From: Alphaproteobacteria bacterium
GTDB taxonomy: Bacteria > Pseudomonadota > Alphaproteobacteria > Rhodobacterales > Rhodobacteraceae
Reading direction: 5' to 3'
DNA: 62,240 nucleotides
NCBI GenBank assembly: GCA_030425145.1
Contig: JAUHVK010000027.1
Span: forward strand, 1-62,240
Shown here: positions 47,778-56,773 of the stretch, piece by piece
How the letters are laid out: every line of letters begins with the position of its first letter
Numbering within the stretch: the first letter of the stretch is position 1
Notes under the pieces: generated by a model
The model's input: the letters and a program-made list of their open reading frames with translations, nothing else
Databases searched by the model: none
What the model was told of the DNA's origin: nothing
Translations under genes and position numbers: made by a program

Positions 47778-48758
47778 ATGACCTCCCAATCCGACTCGAA
47801 CGTGGCGCGTGGCATCACGCTGATCTGCATCGGCGTCTTTGCCATTTCGATCAACGACATGCTGATCAAGGCGCTGTCCGGTGGCTACCCGCTGCACCAG
47901 ATCGTGTTCACGCGCACGGCCATCGGGATCTTCTTCTCCGCTCTGATGCTGCATCTGGAAGGCGGGTTGTCGCTCCTGCGCACCAGCCGCCCCGGCCTGC
48001 ATGTTCTGCGCGGGCTGACACTGGTCGCTGCCAACATGACGTTCTTTGCCTCGCTGGCAGTCCTGCCGCTTGGCCTGACCACCGCGCTTTTCTTCGTCGG
48101 CCCGCTTTTCATCACGCTGTTCAGCTTTCTCTTCCTCGGGGAAAAGGTCGGCCCGCTGCGGCTCGGCGCGATCGTGTTCGGCTTTCTCGGCGTGATCGTC
48201 ATGCAGGAACCGTGGGGTGACGGGTCCATCTACGGGCCACCGTGGCTCTTTGCCCTGCCCGTGATCGCCGCGTCGCTTTATGCCGCGATGGCCGTCATGA
48301 CCCGCGCGCTGGGGGTCAAGAGTACCGCCGCCGCGCTGACCATCTACAACCAGCTGATGTTTCTCGCGGTCTCATCGCTGTTCTTCCTGATCGTCGGGGA
48401 CGGCAAGGCCGATCCCGGCCCCGATGCACCCAGCCTGCACTTCCTGCTGCGCGCCTGGGTCTGGCCCAGCGATCAGGACTGGCCGCTCTTCATTCTGACC
48501 GGCATCTGCAACGGCATCATCGCTTATTGCATCACCGCCGCATACCGCATGGCACCGTCAGCCAGCATTGCACCTTTCGAATATATCGGCCTGCCGCTGG
48601 CGATCTTCTGGGGTTGGCTGTTCTTTGCCGAATGGCCCACACCCGCGATCTGGGCAGGTTGCGCGATGATCCTCGGTGCAGGCCTATTCGTGTTCCTGCG
48701 CGAGCGTCAGAAAGGCCGGGTCATCGCACCAAAGCGCCCCGGCAGTCGCACGGGCTGA
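47778..48758 (+). CDS. EamA-family (DMT) transporter
   Basis: A 326-aa protein with ten hydrophobic segments in two EamA repeats; the first ends FSFLFLGEKVGPLRLGAIV and the second ends with FFAEWPTPAIWAGCAMILGAG. Such transporters export amino acids or metabolites; the substrate is unknown. The start at 47778 is chosen because homology begins there, although the ribosome site is weak. It is convergent with hemE. Confidence 0.88.
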   Translation: MTSQSDSNVARGITLICIGVFAISINDMLIKALSGGYPLHQIVFTRTAIGIFFSALMLHLEGGLSLLRTSRPGLHVLRGLTLVAANMTFFASLAVLPLGLTTALFFVGPLFITLFSFLFLGEKVGPLRLGAIVFGFLGVIVMQEPWGDGSIYGPPWLFALPVIAASLYAAMAVMTRALGVKSTAAALTIYNQLMFLAVSSLFFLIVGDGKADPGPDAPSLHFLLRAWVWPSDQDWPLFILTGICNGIIAYCITAAYRMAPSASIAPFEYIGLPLAIFWGWLFFAEWPTPAIWAGCAMILGAGLFVFLRERQKGRVIAPKRPGSRTG

Positions 48759-48780
48759 CACCTCCGATCCCGGAGGTGTC
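48757..48780. terminator. hairpin between EamA gene and hemE
   Basis: A 10-bp perfect stem (GACACCTCCG, loop ATCC) overlapping the EamA stop codon. There is no T run on either strand, so it may be a weak or Rho-assisted terminator for the convergent genes. Confidence 0.5.
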
Positions 48781-48807
48781 AAAACGCATTTACGGGTTTT
48801 GGCGGGT

Positions 48808-49842
48808 TCAGGCCCCGCGCACCGTGTCGATCATCAACTGAACATTCTCAGGGTCCGCATCAGGTGTGATCCCGTGACCAAGGTTGAAGATATGCGGCCC
48901 GTTCTTGAGCGCCTCAACAACCTTGCGGGTTTCATCGACCAGCTCCTGCCCGCCGGTCACCATATGACGCGAGGCCAGATTGCCCTGCACGCATCCGCCC
49001 GGCTGAACATGCTCGGCCACCCACTCAGGGGTGACGCTGTCATCAACCGCAACGCAGTCAGCCCCAGTGGCTGAATGGAACCCAATATAGCCATCACCCG
49101 CCTGTCGCGGGAACGCGATCACCGGAATGCCCGGATGGCGACGTTTGATCTCTTCGATAATGACCTTCGCCGGATACTTGGCATAGCGCTCGAAATCGTC
49201 GCCCTTGAGCGACCCGGCCCAGCTGTCGAAAATCTTGACCACTTCGGCACCCGCATCGATCTGCGCCGACAGGTAGTCGATGGTGCTTTCGGTCAGTCGT
49301 TCCAGAATGGCCTCGAACAGCGCGCGGTTCTCGTCCTTGAGCGCATGTGCCGGCCCCTGATCCGGTGTGCCACGACCTGCGATCATGTAGGTCGCGACAG
49401 TCCAGGGCGCTCCGGCAAAGCCGATCAGCGTTGTCTCTTCCGGCAATTCACGGCGCAGGATGCGCACGGTCTCGTAGATCGGGTTGAGCGTGTCGTGAAT
49501 CATCTCGCCCTTGCCCAGCTTGTCGAACTCCGCTTGCGTGGTGATCGTCGACAGGCGCGGGCCTTCTCCGGTCACGAACCAAAGGTCCGCGCCCAGCGCC
49601 TGCGGCAGCAGCAGAATGTCAGCAAACAGGATCGCGGCGTCGAACCCATAGCGGCGGATCGGCTGCAAAGTGACCTCGGCGGCCAGCTCAGGATTGTAGC
49701 ACAAAGACAGGAAATCCCCAGCCTGCGCGCGGGTTGCGCGGTATTCGGGCAGGTAACGTCCAGCCTGACGCATCATCCAGATCGGCGGGGTCGGTAGAGT
49801 TTCGCCCGCGAGGGCACGGAGGATGGTTTTTGTCTGGCTCAT
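48808..49842 (-). CDS. hemE: uroporphyrinogen decarboxylase
   Basis: HemE decarboxylates uroporphyrinogen III to coproporphyrinogen III in haem and bacteriochlorophyll synthesis. The 344-aa protein has the active-site N-terminus [17 protein letters not shown] and the conserved [12 protein letters not shown] and [13 protein letters not shown] blocks. AAGGA precedes the start at 49842. It is divergent from hemC with a 101-base gap. Confidence 0.97.
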   Translation of the reverse strand: MSQTKTILRALAGETLPTPPIWMMRQAGRYLPEYRATRAQAGDFLSLCYNPELAAEVTLQPIRRYGFDAAILFADILLLPQALGADLWFVTGEGPRLSTITTQAEFDKLGKGEMIHDTLNPIYETVRILRRELPEETTLIGFAGAPWTVATYMIAGRGTPDQGPAHALKDENRALFEAILERLTESTIDYLSAQIDAGAEVVKIFDSWAGSLKGDDFERYAKYPAKVIIEEIKRRHPGIPVIAFPRQAGDGYIGFHSATGADCVAVDDSVTPEWVAEHVQPGGCVQGNLASRHMVTGGQELVDETRKVVEALKNGPHIFNLGHGITPDADPENVQLMIDTVRGA

Positions 49843-49943
49843 CAGGGCTTTCCTTATGTACGCCCATCGGATCAACCGTAGAAAGGCATATGTCAAGGCA
49901 AGCATGGTTGTCAGGGCAAGTTCACACGCATAAAGAACGTTTC

Positions 49944-50906
49944 ATGACGATAGACCTGCCCACACCCGACCAACCCCTGAATATCGGCACCCGCGGCTCC
50001 CCGCTGGCATTGGCTCAAGCCTATGAAACCCGCGAACGGCTGTCCAAGGCTTTCGATCTGCCGCATGAGGCGTTCAATATCGTGGTCATCAAGACCACCG
50101 GTGACGACCGCACGCTGATCGATGCAGACCGCCCGCTCAAGGAGATCGGCAACAAGGGTCTCTTCACCAAGGAAATCGAAGAGGCGATGCTCGAAGGTCG
50201 GATCGACATCGCCGTGCACTCGATGAAGGACATGCCCGTCGCACAGCCTGAAGGGCTGATGCTCGACTGCTATCTGCCGCGCGAAGATGTGCGCGACGCG
50301 TTCATCTCGCACAATGTGACACGCATCGCCGACCTGCCCTCGGGCGCAATTGTCGGCACCTCGTCTCTGCGCCGACGGGCACAGTTGATGCACCGCCGTC
50401 CCGACCTCAACGTGGTCGAATTCCGCGGCAACCTGCAAACGCGCCTGAAAAAGCTTCAGGACGGTGTGGCCTCCTGCACTTTCCTCGCAATGGCAGGCCT
50501 GAACCGGCTCAAGATGGACGAAGTACCCAAGACCGCCATCGAAACCGACGACATGCTGCCCGCCGTGGCGCAAGGTGCCATCGGTATCGAACGCCGGGTG
50601 AACGATGAGCGCGCCGCGCAGATGCTGGCTGCGATCCACGACACACCCACAGGTCAACGCCTCGCTGCGGAACGCGCGTTCCTTGAGGCTCTGGACGGCT
50701 CCTGCGAAACGCCGATAGCCGGTCTTGCCGAACTTGACGGCGACACGCTGCGCTTGCGCGGCGAGGTGCTGCGCCCGGACGGGTCAGACGCCTATGCGGA
50801 CGAAATCAGCGGCCCCATCGCAGACGGGGCGGAAATGGGCAAAACCCTCGCCCGTACGCTTCTCGATCGCGCGGGCCCGGGCTTCTTCGACTGGCACGGC
50901 AAGTAA
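49944..50906 (+). CDS. hemC: hydroxymethylbilane synthase (porphobilinogen deaminase)
   Basis: HemC joins four porphobilinogens into hydroxymethylbilane. The 320-aa protein begins with the family LNIGTRGSPLALAQA, has HSMKDMPV and the dipyrromethane cofactor cysteine Cys254 in DGSCETPIAG. The ATG at 49944 is chosen because homology starts there; an ATG at 49890 would add 18 residues. It is placed head to head with hemE. Confidence 0.96.
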   Translation: MTIDLPTPDQPLNIGTRGSPLALAQAYETRERLSKAFDLPHEAFNIVVIKTTGDDRTLIDADRPLKEIGNKGLFTKEIEEAMLEGRIDIAVHSMKDMPVAQPEGLMLDCYLPREDVRDAFISHNVTRIADLPSGAIVGTSSLRRRAQLMHRRPDLNVVEFRGNLQTRLKKLQDGVASCTFLAMAGLNRLKMDEVPKTAIETDDMLPAVAQGAIGIERRVNDERAAQMLAAIHDTPTGQRLAAERAFLEALDGSCETPIAGLAELDGDTLRLRGEVLRPDGSDAYADEISGPIADGAEMGKTLARTLLDRAGPGFFDWHGK

Positions 50907-50918
50907 CGCCTGTGCCGG

Positions 50919-51725
50919 TTACTCCGGCACGGCGAATGTCAGCGACGCCCAAAGGCTCTCCCAAACCGGGTCTTTCTCGACCTTCGGTTCTAGCGACCGC
51001 AAAACAACCGCGTCAGCCAGGTAGGCATAGCCCGGCTGCACCGGCAGGGTGACGCGACCATCGGCATCGGTTCGATGCACCGTCACCTCAACCTCCCCTT
51101 CCGGTGGCCTTGCAAACAGTTCCACCTGCACATCCGCACGCGGTACGCCATTGTACAGAACCCGGATCGGAAACCCGCCCAACACATCGTCGGTATAGGG
51201 ATTGGCCTCGGCAACGATCTCCGTCACCAAACCAACCTCGGTATCTTCACCCGCGCCATCACCCACGGCGATCAGGCTCTTGGCGTACCGGCTGTAAAGC
51301 TCAACGAAACCGGTCTCGGGCAACCCTCGCGCCGCATGTTCAGCAAGGATGCCCTCGAAGTCCTTGTGCTCGACGAAATTCACGAACTTCTGCCACTCGC
51401 GATAGGTGAGTGTGTAATCGCGCGTCTGGTGGATGATGACGCACAACCCATCGCGCGGCGCGGCGACGTTCAGCGCAGGTCGGTCCCCCGCACGCCCTGG
51501 CACCGGATCGAGCGTTCCCGCACATTGCATGTCGAACCGGGCAAAGTTTCGTTCCAGATAGGTTTGCTCCGCCCCGGCAAAGTTTTCTCCCACCCTCAGG
51601 GTCGCCACCAGATCACCGCCAGACGGCGCAGCGTAGTCGACAGGATCAATCCAGAATTCATGCGCTGTTGCCGCGATGGGCAGCAGCACGGATATCAATG
51701 CGCCAAGCGATATGTTTCGGGTCAT
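50919..51725 (-). CDS. DUF4198 exported protein
   Basis: A 268-aa periplasmic protein with signal peptide (about 1-21, AATA|HEFWIDP). The HEFWIDP start is typical for DUF4198, a family tied to metal (nickel/cobalt) uptake and carbohydrate-binding-like folds. A probable second domain (about 165-268) looks like a beta-sandwich (GFPIRVLYNGVPRADVQVELF). Its ATG overlaps the SRPBCC gene stop as ATGA. The histidine at the mature N-terminus could bind a metal (inference). Confidence 0.8.
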   Translation of the reverse strand: MTRNISLGALISVLLPIAATAHEFWIDPVDYAAPSGGDLVATLRVGENFAGAEQTYLERNFARFDMQCAGTLDPVPGRAGDRPALNVAAPRDGLCVIIHQTRDYTLTYREWQKFVNFVEHKDFEGILAEHAARGLPETGFVELYSRYAKSLIAVGDGAGEDTEVGLVTEIVAEANPYTDDVLGGFPIRVLYNGVPRADVQVELFARPPEGEVEVTVHRTDADGRVTLPVQPGYAYLADAVVLRSLEPKVEKDPVWESLWASLTFAVPE

Positions 51726-52189
51726 GCGGTTTTGACAGCCTTCTTCTCGATTTCGCGGGCGTAAGACGCCATGCGCGCCTTGAAACGTTTGTTGATACCT
51801 GACCGAGCCAGTTTGAAAGATTGGACCAGCAATCGGGCCGACAAAGTCTTCGGTATCATCTTGAAGATCACAGACACCCGTGTCCGATTGGGCGACAGGG
51901 GCACCAATTCGATCAGCGTGGTTGTTTCCAACCCGCCCGAGGCACCACCGAACTGGACCATGTTCGGCGTATCATATGCGTCGAGCGTGATTTTCGCCGT
52001 GCGTTCCTTGCCACGAAACTTGAACTTCGCGTTCCAGCCTTCTCCGATGCTCGGCGCAGAGCCACGAAACTGCCGACGCACGTCGATGCCTCGGCGCATG
52101 GCTTGCCGTTCCAGCGCATCAAATGCCGTCAACTCAGCGAAAACCCACTCGATCGGCGCGGCGATGTCCTCGCTTCCCGTCACTTGCAT
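51722..52189 (-). CDS. SRPBCC-family protein
   Basis: A 155-aa protein of the START/SRPBCC helix-grip fold: MQVTGSEDIAAPIEWVFAEL is the typical first strand-helix unit of the family. It has a basic C-terminal helix (INKRFKARMASYAREIEKK). Such proteins bind hydrophobic ligands. It is translationally coupled to the DUF4198 gene. Confidence 0.85.
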   Translation of the reverse strand: MQVTGSEDIAAPIEWVFAELTAFDALERQAMRRGIDVRRQFRGSAPSIGEGWNAKFKFRGKERTAKITLDAYDTPNMVQFGGASGGLETTTLIELVPLSPNRTRVSVIFKMIPKTLSARLLVQSFKLARSGINKRFKARMASYAREIEKKAVKTA

Positions 52190-52230
52190 CGGCTTGCCCC
52201 CAATTCGATACTGTTACCCTTAAAGTTGCG

Positions 52231-53199
52231 TCAATCCAGCGTATCGGCAAGCCAATTACGCAATAAAAAATGCGCAATGGCGCCTTTTCTCGCGGGCAGC
52301 AGTCCCTCTCTGAGTCCCGCCAACGCGTCCATCACCTCTTCCCGGCTGACCCAAAGCGCATCCTCGATTTCCAGCGGATCAATGTTGATCTCCTCACTGG
52401 TTGCCACGCCATGACACCCAAACATCAGCGATGCGGGGAAAGGCCAAGGCTGGCTGGACAGGTAACGCACCTCACCAACACGCACGCCCGCCTCTTCCCA
52501 GACCTCGCGTCGCACGGCGGCTTCGATGGTCTCTCCCGGCTCTACAAACCCGGCGAGGCAGGAATACATGCCCTCGGGCCACCCATGAGACCGCCCCAGC
52601 AACACCTTGTTGCCATGGGTGATCAGCATGATGACCACCGGATCGGTGCGCGGGAAATGGCTGGCACCGCACGCCTGACAAACCCGCTGCCACCCGGCCT
52701 GAGTGACATCACTGGCCGCACCGCAGCGCGCACAGAACCCATGTGTCTCGTGCCAGCCGAAGACTGCCTTCGCCGTTGCGGCCAGTTCGGCATCCCGCGC
52801 ATTGAGCGCCGTCATGATGCCGCGTAACTCGGCAAATCCGTGATCGTCCGGCAATGTCGGATGGCTCTGCACGCTCTTGTCGATAAACGCACCGACCTCG
52901 CTCAGATCGTCATCCGGTGCCCAGTCTGAAATATCGTGCGCGAACCGTGCCGCCCCGTCCTCACGCCCCAGCAGGATCGGCGCAACGCGCGCCTCTTTCA
53001 GGATCGGGTGATCCAGCGGCAGCCGTGCCAGCGTGCAGCTTTCCCCCGACCGCACCACCAGCGCCTTGCCCTTCCACAGCACAATCGTGCGTGTCGCCGC
53101 GTCCTGCATGTGCGCTGCGAGCGCGGGAATGTCACCGCGCAGCTCTGCCGCCCGATCCAGCCCAGAGCCCCCGAAAGTCACCTGTTCCGCTGTGCGCAT
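52231..53199 (-). CDS. nudC: NADH pyrophosphatase NudC
   Basis: A 322-aa Nudix hydrolase that cleaves NADH and removes NAD caps from RNA. It has an N-terminal domain (about 1-145), a zinc ribbon (Cys156, 159, 174, 177), the Nudix box at 217-239 (GFVEPGETIEAAVRREVWEE) and the NudC-specific SQPWPFPASLM. The start at 53199 agrees with the family; GTGAGGG is nearby. Confidence 0.95.
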   Translation of the reverse strand: MRTAEQVTFGGSGLDRAAELRGDIPALAAHMQDAATRTIVLWKGKALVVRSGESCTLARLPLDHPILKEARVAPILLGREDGAARFAHDISDWAPDDDLSEVGAFIDKSVQSHPTLPDDHGFAELRGIMTALNARDAELAATAKAVFGWHETHGFCARCGAASDVTQAGWQRVCQACGASHFPRTDPVVIMLITHGNKVLLGRSHGWPEGMYSCLAGFVEPGETIEAAVRREVWEEAGVRVGEVRYLSSQPWPFPASLMFGCHGVATSEEINIDPLEIEDALWVSREEVMDALAGLREGLLPARKGAIAHFLLRNWLADTLD

Positions 53200-53321
53200 A
53201 GCCCTCACCCCGTTTTCCCTTTCAGTCGATTGCCACGCGGCTGCGGAAAGAACAATCCGGCAGACCGGATTTACCGCCTGACCGACTTGCAATCGGCCCG
53301 CACCTCGCCTAGATGAAGCGT

Positions 53322-53418
53322 CGAGAGGTTGGCGCGGGCGAGCACCTCGCCAACCCGGTCAGGTCCGGAAGGAAGCAGCCGTAACGAGCCACGCTTGGGT
53401 CGTTGTCCAGCCTCTCAC
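53322..53418 (+). ncRNA. ffs: small signal recognition particle RNA (4.5S type)
   Basis: An RNA of about 97 bases. It contains the universal SRP core GGTCAGGTCCGGAAGGAAGC (53357-53376) forming the Ffh-binding loop. The ends pair (GAGAGGTTGG with CCAGCCTCTC). It works with Ffh in cotranslational targeting to the membrane. It lies between divergent nudC and convergent TauE genes. The exact ends are estimated from the stem. Confidence 0.95.
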
Positions 53419-53499
53419 CTACCCTCTCTACGTATGATCAAGACGCATCATCCGCAGCGGGGGCGTGTCTGACGACACCTGCCCCCAATTACCGTCCCC

Positions 53500-54252
53500 T
53501 CACATCACCAGAATCATCACAGTCATCGTCGCGCCCACAAGCGTGATGAACCCGCGCAGCAGGTCCGTCCGCACGATCCGCCGACTGATCCGCGCCCCGA
53601 CATAGCCTCCGACCGTTGCACTTGCCGCCATGATCAGCGCCTGTTCCCAGTAGATCAGATCGGCCAGAATGAACGTGACAGCCGAAATCAGCGACAACTC
53701 CGCCGAAAGGATGCTCTTCAACCCGTTCATGCCGTGCAGGTTCACATGCCCTAGCAGACCGAAGGTCGCCAGCAGCATGATCCCAAGCCCGCCATTGAAA
53801 TAGCCACCATAGATCGACACCCCCAGGATCGCGGCACCTGACAGCACAGGCCCGGCGACGCCCACGCCCCGCTGTCGCAACCTTCGCAGCAAGGCAGGCC
53901 CGGTCGCAAAAAGCACCGTCGCCGCGGCCAGCAACCACGGCACGATCCACATGAATGTGTCCCCCGGCGTCACGATCAGCAGCAGCGCGCCCAGAACGCT
54001 GCCCAGCGCCGCAATTGCATGGATGATCCGAAGCCCCAGCGTGCCCTCACCGGAAATATCGCTGCGGTATCCCCAGGCACTGCTCAGGTATCCCGGAAGC
54101 GCGCTCAGCGTGGCGGTGGCATTTGCGGCGATCGGCGGAACACCAACGTAAAGCAGCGCCGGAAAACTCAGGAACGTGCCACCCCCGGCAACCGCATTCA
54201 GAAATCCCGCCGCTGCACCGGCAAGGCAAAGAAGGACAATGTCAAAGATCAT
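53500..54252 (-). CDS. TauE/SafE-family sulfite or organosulfonate exporter
   Basis: A 250-aa membrane protein of the TauE/SafE family with about eight TM segments. The two half-repeats include GFLNAVAGGGTFLSFPALLY and YGGYFNGGLGIMLLATFGLLG. Family members export sulfite, sulfoacetate or related anions, which fits a sulfonate/thiosulfate-using marine cell. The ATG at 54252 is used; an ATG at 54273 is possible and neither has a good ribosome site. It is divergent from a GntR regulator with tandem repeats between. Confidence 0.82.
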   Translation of the reverse strand: MIFDIVLLCLAGAAAGFLNAVAGGGTFLSFPALLYVGVPPIAANATATLSALPGYLSSAWGYRSDISGEGTLGLRIIHAIAALGSVLGALLLIVTPGDTFMWIVPWLLAAATVLFATGPALLRRLRQRGVGVAGPVLSGAAILGVSIYGGYFNGGLGIMLLATFGLLGHVNLHGMNGLKSILSAELSLISAVTFILADLIYWEQALIMAASATVGGYVGARISRRIVRTDLLRGFITLVGATMTVMILVM

Positions 54253-54299
54253 GGCGCGCACCCCGTGTTGCATCCGTGCGCGCACTTGCACTGCATTCG

Positions 54300-54323
54300 A
54301 TTGGTCTGCAAATTGGTCCGCAA
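54300..54323 (+). promoter_or_regulatory. tandem 12-bp direct repeat in the TauE/GntR divergent gap
   Basis: ATTGGTCTGCAA is followed at once by ATTGGTCCGCAA (11 of 12 matches). It lies just before the GntR ribosome site. GntR/FadR regulators commonly bind near their own start, so this may be the operator controlling both genes. Confidence 0.5.
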
Positions 54324-54334
54324 AGGAGGCCGAC

Positions 54335-55027
54335 ATGTCCAGACGATCCGCCAAAGACATCCAGCCTGCGATGGCTCAACTTCTCGACACGCTCACGCAA
54401 GGTGAGCGGCTTCCGGCAGAGCGCGAACTGGCGCAGCGGTTCGATTGCTCGCGGCAGACGCTCAGAACCTGTCTGGCAAGGTTCGAAAAAGACGGCGAGA
54501 TCTGGCGCAATGTCGGACAGGGCACGTTCCGCGGTACCCGCCCCCGGCACCTGCCTGTCCGTGACACGCTCCTCATCGAAGGCGCGACCCCACCCGATGT
54601 CATGCAGGCGCGGATGCTGCTCGAACCGATGGTTGCGGCCGAGGCCGCCCGGCTTGCCGATGCCAGCGACGTGGCTCTCCTGCGCGACAAAGTCACCGCA
54701 GGCCGCAGGGCCAAAGACCGCGCCGCTTGCGAACAGGCCGACGACGCCTTTCACCGATCACTGGCCCAGATCAGCCAGAACCCGATCCTGTCAGGCTTTC
54801 TGAACTACCTCTCCAGCGTTCGCCGTCGCGCCGCGTGGCAGCGCGAATGGGAACGGACCTACCGGCGCATCGGCGCCAGCGCATTCCAAACACTGCACAG
54901 CGACCAGCATGAAAGCATCGTCGATGCCATCGACCGGCACGACCCCGACGCCGCGTCCCATTGCATGACCGTGCATCTTGAAACGATCCGGGCCGATATG
55001 GCCCTACCCAAACCTCAGGCGCGTTAG
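54335..55027 (+). CDS. GntR-family (FCD-type) transcriptional regulator
   Basis: A 230-aa regulator. The N-terminal winged HTH (about 5-70) contains LPAERELAQRFDCSRQTLRTC. A C-terminal FCD-like helical ligand domain (about 80-225) contains the histidines in DAFHRSLAQ and HSDQHESIVDAI typical of its metal or ligand site. A strong AAGGAGG sets the start. It is divergent from the TauE gene, which is its likely target. The ligand is unknown. Confidence 0.88.
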   Translation: MSRRSAKDIQPAMAQLLDTLTQGERLPAERELAQRFDCSRQTLRTCLARFEKDGEIWRNVGQGTFRGTRPRHLPVRDTLLIEGATPPDVMQARMLLEPMVAAEAARLADASDVALLRDKVTAGRRAKDRAACEQADDAFHRSLAQISQNPILSGFLNYLSSVRRRAAWQREWERTYRRIGASAFQTLHSDQHESIVDAIDRHDPDAASHCMTVHLETIRADMALPKPQAR

Positions 55028-55227
55028 CCGGAGATCCACATGGTCAGAGCCGTTGCGATGAGAACGATCAACGCGGCAGCACCGGTCAGCCAGACCTCGA
55101 CCCCCAACTGTCCGCCTGTATCGTCGGCCTGATAGGTGCGGGTGAATCCGTAGAGCAAATAGGCCAGCATCAGCGTGGCGGGAATGAAAAACACCAGGGC
55201 AAAGGCGCTTTCAACGATCTGAGACAA
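55024..55227 (-). CDS. small two-TM protein, 67 aa
   Basis: A 67-residue protein with two hydrophobic segments (about 8-27 and 45-65) joined by a short polar loop (GFTRTYQADDTGGQLG). I know no family for it. The stop overlaps the GntR stop by four bases on the opposite strand. It may be a membrane micro-protein; coding is plausible from its amphipathic arrangement. Confidence 0.55.
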   Translation of the reverse strand: MSQIVESAFALVFFIPATLMLAYLLYGFTRTYQADDTGGQLGVEVWLTGAAALIVLIATALTMWISG

Positions 55228-55691
55228 TTTGAGTTTCTCCAGACCCGATGCCGTCGGGCGCGGCGTGCCGCTCTGCCCAGCATGGCGACCGAACCTTCAT
55301 TTCGGCGCCCCATGATGGTGTCAGCGTGAAAGACATCATGCGCGCCCGCAGGCCGAACAAGCCCCCCGCAAAAATAAATATATTTGAAGCCGGGTATTGA
55401 ACGAATGCCGCCCGTCGCCACGTTCTCGGGAACGCACGCCGGAAGCTGTCGTCACATCGCGACGACGTAGTCTTTGGGCGCTCAAAACCTCCGCCGAAAG
55501 CGGGTATTCTTGGGTTTCCAGATGAAGGTCTCATTCCAAGACCGTGCTTGCATCCGCTGCGTCTCACACGCAGCATCGGCGGAACACCCGATAGAACCGC
55601 TCCCGAAGAGATAGGCACAGGTCCCGTATATGATCATCACACAACCCGTCTGGCCGTTAGGCGGAAACACGAAAACCAACGGGAATAGAAC
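55228..55691. other. 464-base gap with no clear gene
   Basis: I find no convincing gene or RNA. A minus-strand open frame (55211-55618) has no family features. The gap holds one A/T-rich element (55367-55389, CGCAAAAATAAATATATTTG then AAG) like that before the NhaP gene, and presumably the promoter of the antiporter at 55692. Confidence 0.5.
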
Positions 55692-56675
55692 ATGATGGAG
55701 ATTTGGATACCTCTGATCGGTGGGCTGGTTCTGCTCATCGTCGGGGGCGAACTTCTGGTGCGCGGGGCCGTTCAGGTTGCCTCCGGGCTGGGAGTATCCC
55801 CGTTGGTCATCGGCCTGACCCTTGTCGGGTTCGGCACATCAACGCCCGAACTGGTCACCTCGGTCCAAGCAGCTTTGTCGGACGCACCGGGGATCGCCTA
55901 TGGCAACATTGTCGGATCGAACATCGCCAACATCCTGCTGATCGCAGGGGTAGCCGCGCTGATCCACCCGATGGCCATCTCGTCATCCGCCCTCAAGCGA
56001 GACGGCGCGGTTATGCTGGGTGTCGCAGTGCTCTTTGCCGTCGTCGCCTTTGCAATGCCAATGGGGCGCGCCGTCGGCGTACTTTTCGTCATCGCGCTTG
56101 CGGTCTACATCTACCTCGCCTTTCGCCAAGAAAGGACGGCAGCCCCAACCGAGCACGGCGCCGTCTATGACAAAAGCCTCGCGCTGCAAGACACCGACGC
56201 GGCCCTCACGCCACCGGTCGAACCCAAGTCTCCGATGCTCTCCTCGACGCTCATCGCAATCGCAGGACTTGTGCTTGTCGTCTTAGGCGGGCGGTTCCTC
56301 ATCACCGGTGCAGTCTCTCTGGCGCAGGGCTTCGGCATTTCCGAAACCGTCATCGGCCTGACCATCGTCGCCGTTGGCACCTCCACGCCGGAACTTGTCA
56401 CCTCGGTTGTAGCCGGCCTGCGCAAGCAGAGCGATGTGGCGTTCGGCAATATCGTCGGCTCCAACATCTACAACATCCTCGGGATCGGAGGCTGTACCGC
56501 CCTGATCGCCCCCGGAAAGGTGCCCGCTGAAATCGTCAGCTTCGACAATCTGGTCATGATCGGCGTGTCCGTGACCCTTGTCCTGTTTGCATTGACGGGG
56601 CTCAGGATTGCCCGTTCGGAAGGCGCCGCGCTTCTGGCCGGATATCTGGGCTACGTCTACGTCATCTGGCCGTGA
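55692..56675 (+). CDS. CaCA-family calcium/sodium antiporter
   Basis: A 327-aa membrane protein of the YrbG/CaCA family. Two inverted alpha-repeats carry the ion motifs GFGTSTPELVTSV and GNIVGSNIANILL in the first half, and AVGTSTPELVTSV and GNIVGSNIYNILG in the second. About ten TM segments are present, with a charged cytoplasmic loop between halves (about 145-185). It likely exports Ca2+ in exchange for Na+ or H+. A hairpin with a T run (56698) ends it. Confidence 0.93.
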   Translation: MMEIWIPLIGGLVLLIVGGELLVRGAVQVASGLGVSPLVIGLTLVGFGTSTPELVTSVQAALSDAPGIAYGNIVGSNIANILLIAGVAALIHPMAISSSALKRDGAVMLGVAVLFAVVAFAMPMGRAVGVLFVIALAVYIYLAFRQERTAAPTEHGAVYDKSLALQDTDAALTPPVEPKSPMLSSTLIAIAGLVLVVLGGRFLITGAVSLAQGFGISETVIGLTIVAVGTSTPELVTSVVAGLRKQSDVAFGNIVGSNIYNILGIGGCTALIAPGKVPAEIVSFDNLVMIGVSVTLVLFALTGLRIARSEGAALLAGYLGYVYVIWP

Positions 56676-56697
56676 GCAACCAGCCGCCAGTTCCTCT

Positions 56698-56740
56698 CGT
56701 TTCGGCCAGCCATAGGCCGAAACGCAAATATTTTTTGAAG
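56698..56740 (+). terminator. hairpin with T tract after the CaCA antiporter
   Basis: A 10-bp perfect stem (CGTTTCGGCC, 7-base loop, GGCCGAAACG at 56715-56724) followed by GCAAATATTTTTTGAAG. The T6 run is a few bases away from the stem. The tail matches the dispersed A/T motif seen elsewhere, so it may also be a promoter for the next gene. Confidence 0.65.
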
Positions 56741-56773
56741 TGCAGTCCACACGCGATTTGATATTGCGGTAGC

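Noticed and set aside
55211-55618. A 135-codon minus-strand frame in the 464-base gap
   Set aside because: Arg/Ser/Pro-rich, no family, overlaps the 67-aa gene start, no ribosome site.
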